Assembly (NCBI GenBank): GCA_017999985.1
Contig: JAGNKU010000015.1
Coordinates: forward strand, 1-64,000
Length of the DNA stretch: 64,000 nucleotides
DNA from: Phycisphaerae bacterium
GTDB taxonomy: Bacteria > Planctomycetota > Phycisphaerae > UBA1845 > Fen-1342
Direction: 5' to 3'
Positions 44,373-53,093 of this stretch are shown piece by piece. A program made the position numbers and the translations under genes. The notes under the pieces were generated by a model. The model was given only the letters and a program-made list of their open reading frames with translations, ran no database searches and had not been told where the DNA came from. Numbering within the stretch: the first letter of the stretch is position 1; each line of letters starts with the position of its first letter.

Positions 44373-44564
44373 TCAGCCGGGCAGGGTGACGGCCGTCGCG
44401 GTCGCATTGAACACCGCTCGCATCGATTGCGCCACGGCGGAAATCGACGCCATCAACGCGACCATGACCAAGACGAGCAGGACCGCGTACTCCATCGCGG
44501 TAGGGCCGTCCTCTTCGCGCAGAAACGCGCCGAGGCGCCGCCAGATTTCGTCCTGGAATCGCAT
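44373..44564 (-). CDS. Flp/Fap-type pilin
   Basis: 63 aa from ATG 44564 with GAAGGAAG upstream. The pattern FLREEDGPTAMEYAVLLVLV is the Flp pilin signature: a short leader, G-x-T-A-x-E-Y, then a hydrophobic helix. Processed by TadV-type prepilin peptidase. No tad/cpa genes are in the window, so the assembly system must be elsewhere. Confidence 0.88.
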   Translation of the reverse strand: MRFQDEIWRRLGAFLREEDGPTAMEYAVLLVLVMVALMASISAVAQSMRAVFNATATAVTLPG

Positions 44565-44679
44565 GGTCTTCCTTCACCTTCATTCTGCGCGGAGTACCCG
44601 CGCGATGGCGCAGTCCATACAGAGTGTTCAAATGGGGCGCGCCCGGGGCAAAACAAAACGAAAATTCCGCGTGGCTGAG

Positions 44680-45603
44680 TTACCGGGCCACGGGCCGCGT
44701 CAGTTGCAGGAATGTTCTTACCCGGTCGTCCTTGGGCAGCCCACGGGCTGCCAGCCGAAACGCCGTGTAGGCCTCGTCGGTGCGTCCCTGCTGGAAGCGC
44801 ATGAAGCCGAGGAGGAACTGCTCCTCGGCGGTCGTGTCGTCGCGGGCGGCAAGGCGGGCCGCCAGGGCGTCCACTTCGTCCGCGAAGTCCGCCGGGTCCG
44901 GATATACGCTCTGCAGGTCGAGATTCATCGGCGCGAGCCGGGGCTGGAGGTCGAGGCCGCGCCGCAGGACCTTGGCGGCTTCGTCGTCGTGCCCGAGGGC
45001 CATCTGCGCCTGGGCGAGGTGGATGCGGCAGGCGGGATCAGCGTGGTTCAGGTCCGCGGCGCGCGTCAAGGCGATCAGGGCCGCCCGGTAATCGCCCGCG
45101 CGCAGCGCCGCGAGACCCTCCTCGACGGCCATCTCATGGGCGCTGAGCAGTCGCAGCTTGCGCTGTCGCATGTCGCGCACGGCGCGCCGTTCGGCGACGG
45201 CGGCGCGGGCCTCGGCCCGGCGGGCATGCTGCAACTCGCGCCATTGGCGAACGGCGGAGGGGTCGCTCAGGTCCAGATAGACGTGGTAGCGGAACTCGGG
45301 CCAGAGCGGGTTGGGCACGACGGTTTGCACGAGGCGATAGCGCCGGTCGCGGGGGCGCGCGGCGTCGCCGTCCGGAGCGGGATCCGCATCGGCCGGTGGG
45401 TTCGCGGGTGGTCGGATGACGTCATCTGGTTGAGGGGTCTCGGCGTGACTGGGTGGCCCCAGGGCCGGCACGATGAGGATCGCCGGACGCGCGGGTTGGG
45501 GGGCGGTCCGCGTGTCGGCGGCGCCGTCCTGGGCGACGGCCGCGGCGACGCTGCAGCACAACCAGCAAGCGCACAGTGGAAGCAGGGGGCGGATGGGAAA
45601 CAT
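44680..45603 (-). CDS. Exported TPR protein, 307 aa
   Basis: ATG 45603 with GAGGAGG upstream; open frame to 45633. Signal peptide (MFPIRPLLPLCACWLCCSVA). A Pro/Asp-rich linker (about 30-85) is followed by TPR-type helices: AVEEGLAALRAGDYRAALIA, ACRIHLAQAQMALGHDDEAA and EEQFLLGFMRFQQGRTDEAY. Likely a periplasmic or surface adaptor. Partners are unknown. Confidence 0.75.
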   Translation of the reverse strand: MFPIRPLLPLCACWLCCSVAAAVAQDGAADTRTAPQPARPAILIVPALGPPSHAETPQPDDVIRPPANPPADADPAPDGDAARPRDRRYRLVQTVVPNPLWPEFRYHVYLDLSDPSAVRQWRELQHARRAEARAAVAERRAVRDMRQRKLRLLSAHEMAVEEGLAALRAGDYRAALIALTRAADLNHADPACRIHLAQAQMALGHDDEAAKVLRRGLDLQPRLAPMNLDLQSVYPDPADFADEVDALAARLAARDDTTAEEQFLLGFMRFQQGRTDEAYTAFRLAARGLPKDDRVRTFLQLTRPVAR

Positions 45604-45694
45604 GATCGCTGCCTCCTCGAAGGACAGAGCCACTTCCCAGTGAAAAGTATAGCACGCCCCGAATGACGTGGGCAGGGGCGCGTCGGCGGGGGCC

Positions 45695-46561
45695 TTACAT
45701 CGCGTGCAGGAGCTCCGGGGCCAGCAGGACGACCGTCATGGTGCGCGCGTTGAAGAGCATGTGCACCAGGATGCATGGCCAGACAGAGCCGGTGGCGAAG
45801 CGCAGGTAGCCCAACACGATGCCCATCGACACGAGCGGTAGCACATCCTGGGGTTGAGCGTGCACAGCGCCGAAAGCGCCGGCGGAGACGAGGATGGCGG
45901 GCCAGGCCAGCCCGGTGTGGTGGCAGATGGCCTGGAGGAGGAGGCCGCGAAAGAAGAGCTCTTCGGCGAGCGGGGCCACGAGCACGGCGCCGATGAGCAA
46001 CTGCCAGCGCCCCCACGTGCCCCAGTCGCTGCGTTCGAGGGCCTGCAGCACCGCGTGGACCGGGGGGGCGACATCCGGGTGCAGCCAGCGCCACACGACG
46101 CGACCGGCCTCTTCCTGGAGCGTCACGATGGGCAACAGCACGAGCAGGGCGACGACGGCCGCCGCGCTGCCGCGCCACAGGCCGGGGCGACGCGCGGGCC
46201 CGCGCGCCGTGTAGGCGAGGAGAACGACGATGAGCCCGGCGACGGTGACGGCGGCGCCTTGTTCGGCGGCCATCGTGCGGTGCCAGAGGTCCGACCCGGG
46301 CGCGAGCGGCGCCGCGGCCTCGGCGGGCGGGGGCTGAACGAGGAGGCGCAGCAGGCTGAACTGCAGGGCGAAAAAGACGAGTAGAACAGCGCCGACGGCC
46401 GCCACGGTGGGACCCTGCTGAGGCAGCGCGACGCCGGCGAGCGGATCGCGCCAGCGCCCGGCCCGCGCCAGCCAGACGACCACGCCCAGACCGGCCGAGG
46501 CGCCGAGCGCCAGAAGGGCGAGGTGAATGGCTTGCAGTGTATCGGCGAGCGTGGCTAGCAT
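45695..46561 (-). CDS. CPBP family intramembrane glutamic endopeptidase
   Basis: 288 aa, multi-spanning (about eight helices). Motif 1 is APLAEELFFRGLLL (Glu-Glu followed by Arg), motif 2 is FGAVHAQPQDVLP, motif 3 is HMLFN, as in Abi/CAAX-like CPBP proteases. Substrate unknown. The ATG at 46561 has no clear ribosome binding site; the frame is open further up. It is divergent from trpC, 36 bp apart. Confidence 0.88.
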   Translation of the reverse strand: MLATLADTLQAIHLALLALGASAGLGVVVWLARAGRWRDPLAGVALPQQGPTVAAVGAVLLVFFALQFSLLRLLVQPPPAEAAAPLAPGSDLWHRTMAAEQGAAVTVAGLIVVLLAYTARGPARRPGLWRGSAAAVVALLVLLPIVTLQEEAGRVVWRWLHPDVAPPVHAVLQALERSDWGTWGRWQLLIGAVLVAPLAEELFFRGLLLQAICHHTGLAWPAILVSAGAFGAVHAQPQDVLPLVSMGIVLGYLRFATGSVWPCILVHMLFNARTMTVVLLAPELLHAM

Positions 46562-46597
46562 GGCAGCGCAAGCACTCGTACAGGCAAAGGGCACGGC

Positions 46598-47401
46598 GTG
46601 GCCACTATCCTCGCGGAGATTCTGGCGCACAAGCGAGTGGAAGTCGAGCAAGCCCGCCGCGCGCAGCCGCTGGCGGAGCTGCAAGCGTTGGCCGGCTACC
46701 ACTTGCCCCGGCGCAATTTCTACGGGGCCGTGGCAGCGCCGCACCGGCGGGGGCCGAACGTGATCGCGGAGATCAAGCGGGCGAGCCCGTCGGCGGGGCT
46801 GTTGCGGGCCGATTTCGACCCGGTGCGGATCGCGGAGCAATACGCTGCCGGCGGCGCGGACGCGCTCAGCGTGCTGACGGACCAGCGGTTTTTCGGCGGG
46901 CACCTCGAATACCTGGGCCAGGTGAAGGCGGCGGTCGGGCTGCCCGTGCTGCGGAAGGACTTCCTGGTCGATCCGTACCAGGTGCACGAGAGTCGGGCGT
47001 ACGGGGCGGACGCGGTGCTGGTGATCATGGAGGCCGTGGACCGGAGGACGGCGGCGGAGCTGGTGGCGCTGGCGCGCGAGCTGGAGCTGGGCGTGCTGCT
47101 GGAAGTGCACACGCGGGCCGCGTTGCTGGCGGTGCAAGACATGTTGCCGGGGGCACAACGGGTGGGCGTGCTGCTGGGGATCAACAATCGCGACCTGGAG
47201 ACGCAGCGCGTGGACCTCGCGACGGTCGAGCAGTTGGCGCCGCTGGTGGCGCCGGGCTGGCCGCTGGTGGCCGAGAGCGGCATGAAGTCGGCGGACGACC
47301 TGGCCCGAATGCATGCGGCCGGGGCGCGGGCGGTGCTGGTGGGCGAGCTGCTGATGCGGAGTGGGGACCCGACCCGGACACTGCGGGACTTGTTCACCTG
47401 A
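46598..47401 (+). CDS. trpC: Indole-3-glycerol phosphate synthase
   Basis: 267 aa from a GTG at 46598 with AAAGGG 8 bp upstream. TIM-barrel enzyme of tryptophan synthesis: CdRP to indole-3-glycerol phosphate. Motifs: ILAHKRVEVEQA, VIAEIKRASPSAG, LRKDFLVDPYQV, LLGINNRDLETQ and VAESGMKSADDL. Catalytic Lys/Glu positions are present in these motifs. It stands alone, away from other trp genes in this window. Confidence 0.96.
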   Translation: MATILAEILAHKRVEVEQARRAQPLAELQALAGYHLPRRNFYGAVAAPHRRGPNVIAEIKRASPSAGLLRADFDPVRIAEQYAAGGADALSVLTDQRFFGGHLEYLGQVKAAVGLPVLRKDFLVDPYQVHESRAYGADAVLVIMEAVDRRTAAELVALARELELGVLLEVHTRAALLAVQDMLPGAQRVGVLLGINNRDLETQRVDLATVEQLAPLVAPGWPLVAESGMKSADDLARMHAAGARAVLVGELLMRSGDPTRTLRDLFT

Positions 47402-47427
47402 GGGGTGGAAGCCGCGGCGGCGGGCGC

Positions 47428-47461
47428 AAAAAAGCAGACCGGGCGGTCAGTAACCGCCCGG
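47428..47461 (-). terminator. Intrinsic terminator of the flagellin gene
   Basis: Minus-strand stem CCGGGCGGT / ACCGCCCGG (47453-47461 and 47439-47447) with a 5-nt loop, then TCTGC and six T. It lies 41 bp after the flagellin stop. Confidence 0.88.
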
Positions 47462-47502
47462 CCCGAACCGAGAAGTGAGAACAAGCTTCGTAGGATCAGT
47501 GG

Positions 47503-48894
47503 CTACCGCAGCAGCGACAAGACCTGCGAGCTCTGCTGATTCGCCAAGCCGAGCAGGGACATGGCCGACTGCAGCAGGATGTTCTGCCGGTTGAGCTCGG
47601 CGCTCGCCACGGCGTAATCCAGGTCGTTGATGACGCCCTTCGCCGTTTCGAGGCCTTCCTTCGTATCATTCAGCGAGTTCAAGGCCGTGTTGACCTGGAA
47701 CTTCTGGAAACCGCCGATCCGGCCCTGCAGCGTGGCCACCTGGTTGGCGGCGACGCGGGCGATCGTGGCGGCCTGCGACGGGTCATTGATCAGCGAGTTC
47801 GCGCCACCGCTGCCCAGCGACCGGAGGTAGCCCTCGGTCGCGTTGCCCAGCGCTGCGGTGTACACGCCATCGATGCCGAGCGTGGCGCGCGTGTTGGCGT
47901 TGGTGCCGAGCTGGAACGTGGCACCGCTCCGGCCGTCGCCGCTGCCCTTGACGGTCAACGTGACGGTGCTGGTGAGCGAGCCGAGGTCGAACGCGACGCT
48001 GATGCCGCCGCCGCTGTAGTTGACGTGGTCGCCATCCACCGCCGTGGCCTGGCCGTTGACGGTGACGACGGCGTCGATACCACTGTCACTCTTGTCCTGG
48101 ACCGTGTTGCCTTCGATGAGCTTGGTGCGGACAAAGGCATCGCTGCCCGTATCCGTGCTGTAGAGGTTCAGGTGGGTGCCGCTGACCACGGCGGAGACGC
48201 CGGTCTGCGCCTTGGCCTGGTTGATCTTGTAGGCCACCGAGGAGACGTTCTCGGTGGACAGCGCGGTGATGACCGCCGTGCCGAGCTTGCCCTGCACGGA
48301 GAACGACGAATCGGCCGAAGCGCTGGTCGTCATGACGGAGGTCACGACGGCCGCGGAGGCGGCCGAGACGCGTTGGACGGTCAGCGCGACGTCGGAGCTG
48401 CCCGGCGTGCGACTGAAGACCTTGACGTCGGTGATCGCGCCGGCGGTCCCGACGTTGGTGTTGATGCCGAGCGAGCCGTCGAGCAGCTTCTTGCCGTTGA
48501 ACTGCGTGCTGCTGACGATCCGGTCGATCGCCGCCAGGGCGTCGTCGATCTGGGCCTGGTTGGCCGCGATCTCGTCCGCGGTCAGACCGGCCTCGTTCGC
48601 CGACTCGTTGGCGAGGCGCTGAATGTCGGAAATCGCGGAAGCGATCTGGCCCAGGGCGCCGTCGGCTACACCCAGGATCGCGTCGGTGCGCTGGTTGCTG
48701 GCGATGCCGGCGTTGACGCTGGTCAACTCGGAATCGATGCTCGTGACCGCCAGCAAGCCGGCGGGATCATCCGCGCCCCGGTTGATCTTGTAGCCCGTCG
48801 CCATCTGTCCGAGGACGTTGCTCTGGGCCTTGGATGTGCGGTTGAGGATGTTCAGAAGGGACAATGTGCCAACGTTGTTCACTGTCAATGCCAT
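47503..48894 (-). CDS. Flagellin
   Basis: 463 aa from ATG 48894 with AAGGAG upstream. Conserved N-terminal D0/D1 helix (LSLLNILNRTSKAQSNVLGQ, YKINRGADDPAGLLA) and C-terminal D0 (NDLDYAVASAELNRQNILLQ, LGLANQQSSQVLSLLR). The variable middle (about 150-330) is Ser/Thr/Val-rich, as in surface-exposed D2/D3 domains. Filament subunit; the organism should be motile at some stage. No flagellar export genes are adjacent. Its sigma28 or sigma54 promoter is not recognisable to me. Confidence 0.95.
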   Translation of the reverse strand: MALTVNNVGTLSLLNILNRTSKAQSNVLGQMATGYKINRGADDPAGLLAVTSIDSELTSVNAGIASNQRTDAILGVADGALGQIASAISDIQRLANESANEAGLTADEIAANQAQIDDALAAIDRIVSSTQFNGKKLLDGSLGINTNVGTAGAITDVKVFSRTPGSSDVALTVQRVSAASAAVVTSVMTTSASADSSFSVQGKLGTAVITALSTENVSSVAYKINQAKAQTGVSAVVSGTHLNLYSTDTGSDAFVRTKLIEGNTVQDKSDSGIDAVVTVNGQATAVDGDHVNYSGGGISVAFDLGSLTSTVTLTVKGSGDGRSGATFQLGTNANTRATLGIDGVYTAALGNATEGYLRSLGSGGANSLINDPSQAATIARVAANQVATLQGRIGGFQKFQVNTALNSLNDTKEGLETAKGVINDLDYAVASAELNRQNILLQSAMSLLGLANQQSSQVLSLLR

Positions 48895-49126
48895 TGCGTT
48901 TTCTCCTTGCAGCCTGTCTTTCGCGGAAAGAGACCTGCTCAAAGGCTTCAAAACGCATGGCCTGGAAAGCAAAGGGGCAACGGCGGTTTTTTCGGGGGAG
49001 TCGGCGCGGGGGTCCGCGAATGTCGCCGCTGAAGACGAGCGTCCCAGAGTAGGGGCCGGGGCGTCGGACGCGACGTGCGATTACGGGCCGGCGCGCGGAC
49101 CGGCGTTAAGCGGACGTGACGGCGGC

Positions 49127-49157
49127 ACCGGCCGCCAAAAAAAGACGGCGGCCGGTC
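49127..49157. repeat. Inverted repeat with A-rich loop
   Basis: ACCGGCCGCC and GGCGGCCGGT form a perfect 10-bp stem (49127-49136 and 49148-49157) around AAAAAAAAGAC. The rest of the 326-bp gap between flagellin and the next gene (48895-49220) shows no gene. Minus-strand reading puts eight T in the loop, not after the stem, so this is not a standard terminator. Confidence 0.6.
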
Positions 49158-49220
49158 CCGTCATGGGTATCGGGACGTGTGGCCGCCGGAGGTCGCTGGC
49201 GGGCAGGTTACCGAGCGTGA

Positions 49221-49427
49221 TCAGTCCCAGTACCAGAAATCGAAGTCGTACCAGTCGTCGTCGTACCAGTCACAGCAATCCTCATAATGATCGTCGTCGT
49301 GGAACCAGCCGTCGGTGATGACGTAGATCGTGCCGTCCCACTCCGGCAGCTCGCACGTGACGGTGCCCGCCAGGCAGATGCTGCAGAGGACGAGCGCCAG
49401 CCGCTTCAGGCTTCCGGTCCGCAACAT
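49221..49427 (-). CDS. Tiny Asp/Trp/Tyr-rich probable lipoprotein, 68 aa
   Basis: ATG 49427 has GGGAG about 8 bp upstream; open frame to 49469. Basic leader and hydrophobic segment (LKRLALVLCSICLAGTVTC) with C25 as a possible lipobox cysteine. The last 30 residues are almost only Asp, Tyr, Trp, Phe and His (HDDDHYEDCCDWYDDDWYD then FDFWYWD), with a vicinal CC. No family is recognised. The tail looks suited to metal binding or stacking with aromatic compounds. Confidence 0.68.
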   Translation of the reverse strand: MLRTGSLKRLALVLCSICLAGTVTCELPEWDGTIYVITDGWFHDDDHYEDCCDWYDDDWYDFDFWYWD

Positions 49428-49519
49428 GATTGTCACTCCCATACCCGAGGTTTCTGGCCGGTTAGACACGGCCCGGTGCCTGAGGTTGGTGGGGCTTTAG
49501 GATTTCCGCCGGCGGATCT

Positions 49520-50530
49520 TCACGGGGCCGCCTCCTCCGTCCGGGCCTCGGCCAGCCGGCCCAGGATCCGGCGCCGCTCCGGGTGGTCGGGCTGCAGTCG
49601 CAGGACCAGGCCGTAGTCGGCCGCGGCCGCGCGCGCCTGGCCGGCCTCCCACGCCGCGTCGGCGACCCGGAGCAGGAGATCGGCGTCCAGGGGGCGCAGC
49701 GCGCGCGCGCGGCGCAACCACTCCAGGTGCAGCGCCTCGTCGCCGGCCTGGCTGTAGCGCTCGGCGGCCACGAGGCAGGCGTGCACCCGGATGGCGTCGT
49801 GCTGGTGCGGGTCGAGCTCGGCACGCAGACGCTCATAGCGTAAGTAGTCCGGCAGGGCCCCCGCCGCGAGCGCCAGCTCCGAAAACGCCGCGAGCACGCT
49901 GGCGGTCGGTGGGTGCAACAGATCCGCGGCGCGGCTTTTCAGCACGGCCAGACCCAGCTCAGGTCGCCCGAGCTGTTGCCAGAGGCGCGCGTGCAGGACG
50001 TGGGCGGCGGGTTCGTTCAGGCCGGCGTCGAGTGCCTGGCGGAGCTGGTAGAGGGCGGCGTCGGGCCCACAGCAGAGGAACTGCTCGTCGCCGGGGCGCG
50101 CCTCGACGAGCAGGTAGCCGTCGATGAACTGTCCGGCGCGGCCGCCGCGCACCGTGCGCACCTCGGCCTGGCCGAGGACGGGGCCGCGGGCGGCGAGGGC
50201 CTGAGCGCAGCGCCATTGGAATTCGGGTTGGTGGCACCACGCGCGGGGCGCGCCGGCGAGTCGTTCGAGGGCCAGCGTAGGCCGGCCGGCCAGAAGTGCG
50301 GCGTCGATCCAGGCCAGCCGCAGGTCGGCGTCGGCGCTGCATTCCGCCACGGCGGGGGAGAGGAGGCGCTCGGCGCCGGCGAGGTCGTTCGCGGCGAGCA
50401 GGGCGCGGGCGGTGGCGACCGTTGCTGCGCCGCGGTTGGCCGGCGCGGTCGCGGGCGCCACGACGTCGGAGGCGCGTGTCGCTGGGCGGATGGCCAGGAG
50501 AATCAGTGTACAGGCCGCGAGCTTTCGCAT
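49520..50530 (-). CDS. Exported TPR-like protein, 336 aa
   Basis: ATG 50530 begins MRKLAACTLILLAIRPATRA, a likely signal peptide, but there is no clear ribosome binding site. The body is helical repeats of TPR type (ARALLAANDLAGAERLLSPA, LRQALDAGLNEPAAHVLHAR, LLRVADAAWEAGQARAAAAD). No catalytic motif. Divergent from mutS2, 94 bp apart. Function unknown. Confidence 0.72.
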   Translation of the reverse strand: MRKLAACTLILLAIRPATRASDVVAPATAPANRGAATVATARALLAANDLAGAERLLSPAVAECSADADLRLAWIDAALLAGRPTLALERLAGAPRAWCHQPEFQWRCAQALAARGPVLGQAEVRTVRGGRAGQFIDGYLLVEARPGDEQFLCCGPDAALYQLRQALDAGLNEPAAHVLHARLWQQLGRPELGLAVLKSRAADLLHPPTASVLAAFSELALAAGALPDYLRYERLRAELDPHQHDAIRVHACLVAAERYSQAGDEALHLEWLRRARALRPLDADLLLRVADAAWEAGQARAAAADYGLVLRLQPDHPERRRILGRLAEARTEEAAP

Positions 50531-50624
50531 AGGCTGTTGATCGCTGCCGGGCACGACGGCTGTGGATCGTGCGCGGGCACAGGCCGCATTGTGGCACGCT
50601 GAATCCGGCGTGGCAATCGAAAAG

Positions 50625-53093
50625 ATGGACGCACACACGCTCGAATGTCTCGACTTTCCGCGGATTCGCGCGTTGCTCGCGCAGTACGCGCTGACCGGGC
50701 TGGGGCGGGGGCTCGCGGAGGGGATCCACCCGATCGCGCGCGTGGCGCTGGTCGAGCGCTGGTTCGCGCAGGTGCGCGAGCTGACGCAGTTGATCGAAGA
50801 GCGCGGCATGCCGCCATTCGGCGGGATCACGGACGTGCGCGCGATCCTCGCGCGCTGCGGGCCGCCGCTGCGAGTGACCGTGGAGGAGATGGCGCAGGTG
50901 GGCGCGACGCTTGAGGGCACACACGCGCTGGCGGAGTACCTGCGCGAGCTGCCCCCTGAGCGCCCGGAGCTGTTGCATCTCGCAGGACGCATCGGGGACT
51001 TCCGCACGATCGCGGACCGGATTCGGGCGGTGATCGACGAGCGCGGGCAGGTGCGTGACAGCGCCAGCCCGAAGCTGGCGGGGCTGCGGCGCGAAATCGA
51101 GGACGCCGCGCACCAGATCCAGCACACCATCGAGCGCCTGTTGCATGACCCGGGCATCCGGCGGCTGCTGCAATACCCGAACCACACATTCCACGGCGAC
51201 CGGCTGGTGCTGCCGCTGCGGAGCGAGTATCGCGGGCGGCTCCCGGGGATCGTGCACCGGGCGTCCGACAGCGGGGCGACGCTGTACGTCGAGCCGGGCG
51301 AGGTGGTCGAGCTGAACAACCGGATCAGCAACCTGCGCAGCGCCGAGCAGGAGGAGATCGGCCGGCTGCTGTGGGAGCTGACGCACGAGGTGCATCTGAA
51401 CGGGCGGGAGATTCACAAGACGCTGGATACGCTGGCGGTGCTGGACCTGATTGCGGCCAAGGTGCGGTTGGCCCGTGATTACGGGCTGCGCTGCCCGGGC
51501 CTGGGGGCGGAGGGGACGCTGAACGTGCATGGGGCCCGGCACCCGCTGCTGCTGGAGCTGGCGCGGAGCAAGGGCGCGCCGGCCCACGACGCGGTCGTCC
51601 CGATCGACTATCGCATTGGCCAGGACTTCAACCTGCTGATCGTGACGGGGCCCAATACCGGTGGCAAGACCGTCACCCTGAAGACGATCGGGCTGCTCTG
51701 CCTCATGTACCAGGCCGGCATTCCGGTGCCGGTTGCGGAAGGCAGCGAGCTGGGCGTGTTCAGCAACATCCTGATCGACGTGGGTGACGAGCAGAGCATG
51801 CAGCAGTCGCTGAGCACGTTCAGTGCGCACCTGACGCGCCTGATTGACATGCTGCGTCACGGGGGCCCGCGCACGCTGCTCTTGATCGACGAGCTCGGGG
51901 CGGGGACCGACCCGGATGAAGGTGCGGCACTGGGGCGGGCCATTCTCGAAGAGCTGCTCCGCCTGCACTGCCGCGCGGTCGTGACGACGCACCTGGGTGC
52001 GTTGAAGGGTTTCGCGCTGATGCACGAGGGTGCCGAGAACGCCTGCGTCGAGTTCGACACGCAGACGCTGCGGCCGACCTTCCACCTCTCGTTGGGCGAA
52101 CCTGGGCAGAGCAACGCTATCGAGGTCGCGCAGCGCCTGGGCATGTCCAAACGCATGATTGCCGCGGCGCGGCGCAACCTCTCGCGGAAGGCGCGGGCGC
52201 TGCATGCGGCGCTGGAAGGCACGCGCCAGGTGAAGCGCCAGGCCGAGAGCGCCCGGCGCGCGGCCGACGATGCGCGGCTGGCGGCGGGCCACGCGCAGAG
52301 CGCGGCACACGAGGCGCAGGCGCGGCTGGAACGACAAAAGGCCGATTTCGAGCGCTGGGTCCAACGCGTCGTGCATCTGCAGCCGGGCGATGCCGTCCGG
52401 GTGCGTGACTTCGACCGCGATGGGAAGATCGTGCGGATGCGGCTGGACCAGCAACGAGCCGAGGTGGACGTCGGGGCATTCTCGGTCGAGGTCCCGCTGG
52501 GCGACGTTCTGCCGCCGGAGACGCCGCCGCCGCCGCCACGACCGCCGCGTCCGGTGACGGTCGAGAGCCTGCCGCCGCGCCGGCGCGGGGAACGCCGCGG
52601 ACCGCCGGCGGGTGCCCGGCCGGCGCCGCCGGAGCGTGCGCCACGTGCGGCGGGCCAGCCGCGCGAGGAGCGGCCGCGGCCGGAGCCGGTGATGCCGCCG
52701 CTGACGGACGAGCAGCTCGCGGCGCTGCAGCCGGAAGACCTGGTGTACGTCAAGCGTTTTCACCGCGCGGGTCGGATCGTGCGGCTCAAACCGGGCAAGA
52801 ACCTGGCGGTGGTGAACGTCGGGCTGCTGGAGGTGGAAGTGCCGTACAGTGGGTTGGCGCAAGCCAATCGTCCGCAGCCGGCCGCGCCGGCACCCCGCCC
52901 ACATGCGGAGCCGCGGCCGAAGGTGCCTCCGCCAGCGCCGAGCGCGGACGCGCCGCCGGCGCCAGCGCCCACCGAACCGGCGCCGCCGACGGCCGCGGCT
53001 GAAGGTCCGGACGCCCCGCTGCCCGAAGCGCCCACCGAGGCACCCGCGGAACCCGGTGCGGAACCGCCGGCCGCTCCGCCGGCGGCTACGTGA
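50625..53093 (+). CDS. mutS2: Endonuclease-MutS2-like ATPase lacking Smr, with two KOW-like modules
   Basis: 822 aa from ATG 50625 (family start MDAHTLECLDFPRIRALL); open frame from 50562. Core domains, clamp and ATPase are complete: Walker A GPNTGGKTVTLKTIGL (about 342-349 for the loop), Walker B LLIDELGAGTDPDEG (about 420), TTHLGALKGFA, and the stalk helix after it. After the ATPase there is a first KOW-like module (about 586-630, LQPGDAVRVRDFDRDGKIVR), a Pro-rich linker, a second one (about 702-745, LQPEDLVYVKRFHRAGRIVR), and a Pro/Ala-rich tail. The C-terminal Smr nuclease domain of typical MutS2 is missing. Acts on recombination intermediates or collided ribosomes in other bacteria; the loss of Smr suggests no nuclease activity here. 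Confidence 0.92.
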   Translation: MDAHTLECLDFPRIRALLAQYALTGLGRGLAEGIHPIARVALVERWFAQVRELTQLIEERGMPPFGGITDVRAILARCGPPLRVTVEEMAQVGATLEGTHALAEYLRELPPERPELLHLAGRIGDFRTIADRIRAVIDERGQVRDSASPKLAGLRREIEDAAHQIQHTIERLLHDPGIRRLLQYPNHTFHGDRLVLPLRSEYRGRLPGIVHRASDSGATLYVEPGEVVELNNRISNLRSAEQEEIGRLLWELTHEVHLNGREIHKTLDTLAVLDLIAAKVRLARDYGLRCPGLGAEGTLNVHGARHPLLLELARSKGAPAHDAVVPIDYRIGQDFNLLIVTGPNTGGKTVTLKTIGLLCLMYQAGIPVPVAEGSELGVFSNILIDVGDEQSMQQSLSTFSAHLTRLIDMLRHGGPRTLLLIDELGAGTDPDEGAALGRAILEELLRLHCRAVVTTHLGALKGFALMHEGAENACVEFDTQTLRPTFHLSLGEPGQSNAIEVAQRLGMSKRMIAAARRNLSRKARALHAALEGTRQVKRQAESARRAADDARLAAGHAQSAAHEAQARLERQKADFERWVQRVVHLQPGDAVRVRDFDRDGKIVRMRLDQQRAEVDVGAFSVEVPLGDVLPPETPPPPPRPPRPVTVESLPPRRRGERRGPPAGARPAPPERAPRAAGQPREERPRPEPVMPPLTDEQLAALQPEDLVYVKRFHRAGRIVRLKPGKNLAVVNVGLLEVEVPYSGLAQANRPQPAAPAPRPHAEPRPKVPPPAPSADAPPAPAPTEPAPPTAAAEGPDAPLPEAPTEAPAEPGAEPPAAPPAAT

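Noticed and set aside
49959-52904. 981-codon minus-strand open frame opposite mutS2
   Set aside because: mutS2 has clear Walker motifs on the plus strand; the antisense frame is Arg/Pro/His-rich shadow coding. The same holds for 9809-11446, 12871-14328 and 5496-6971.
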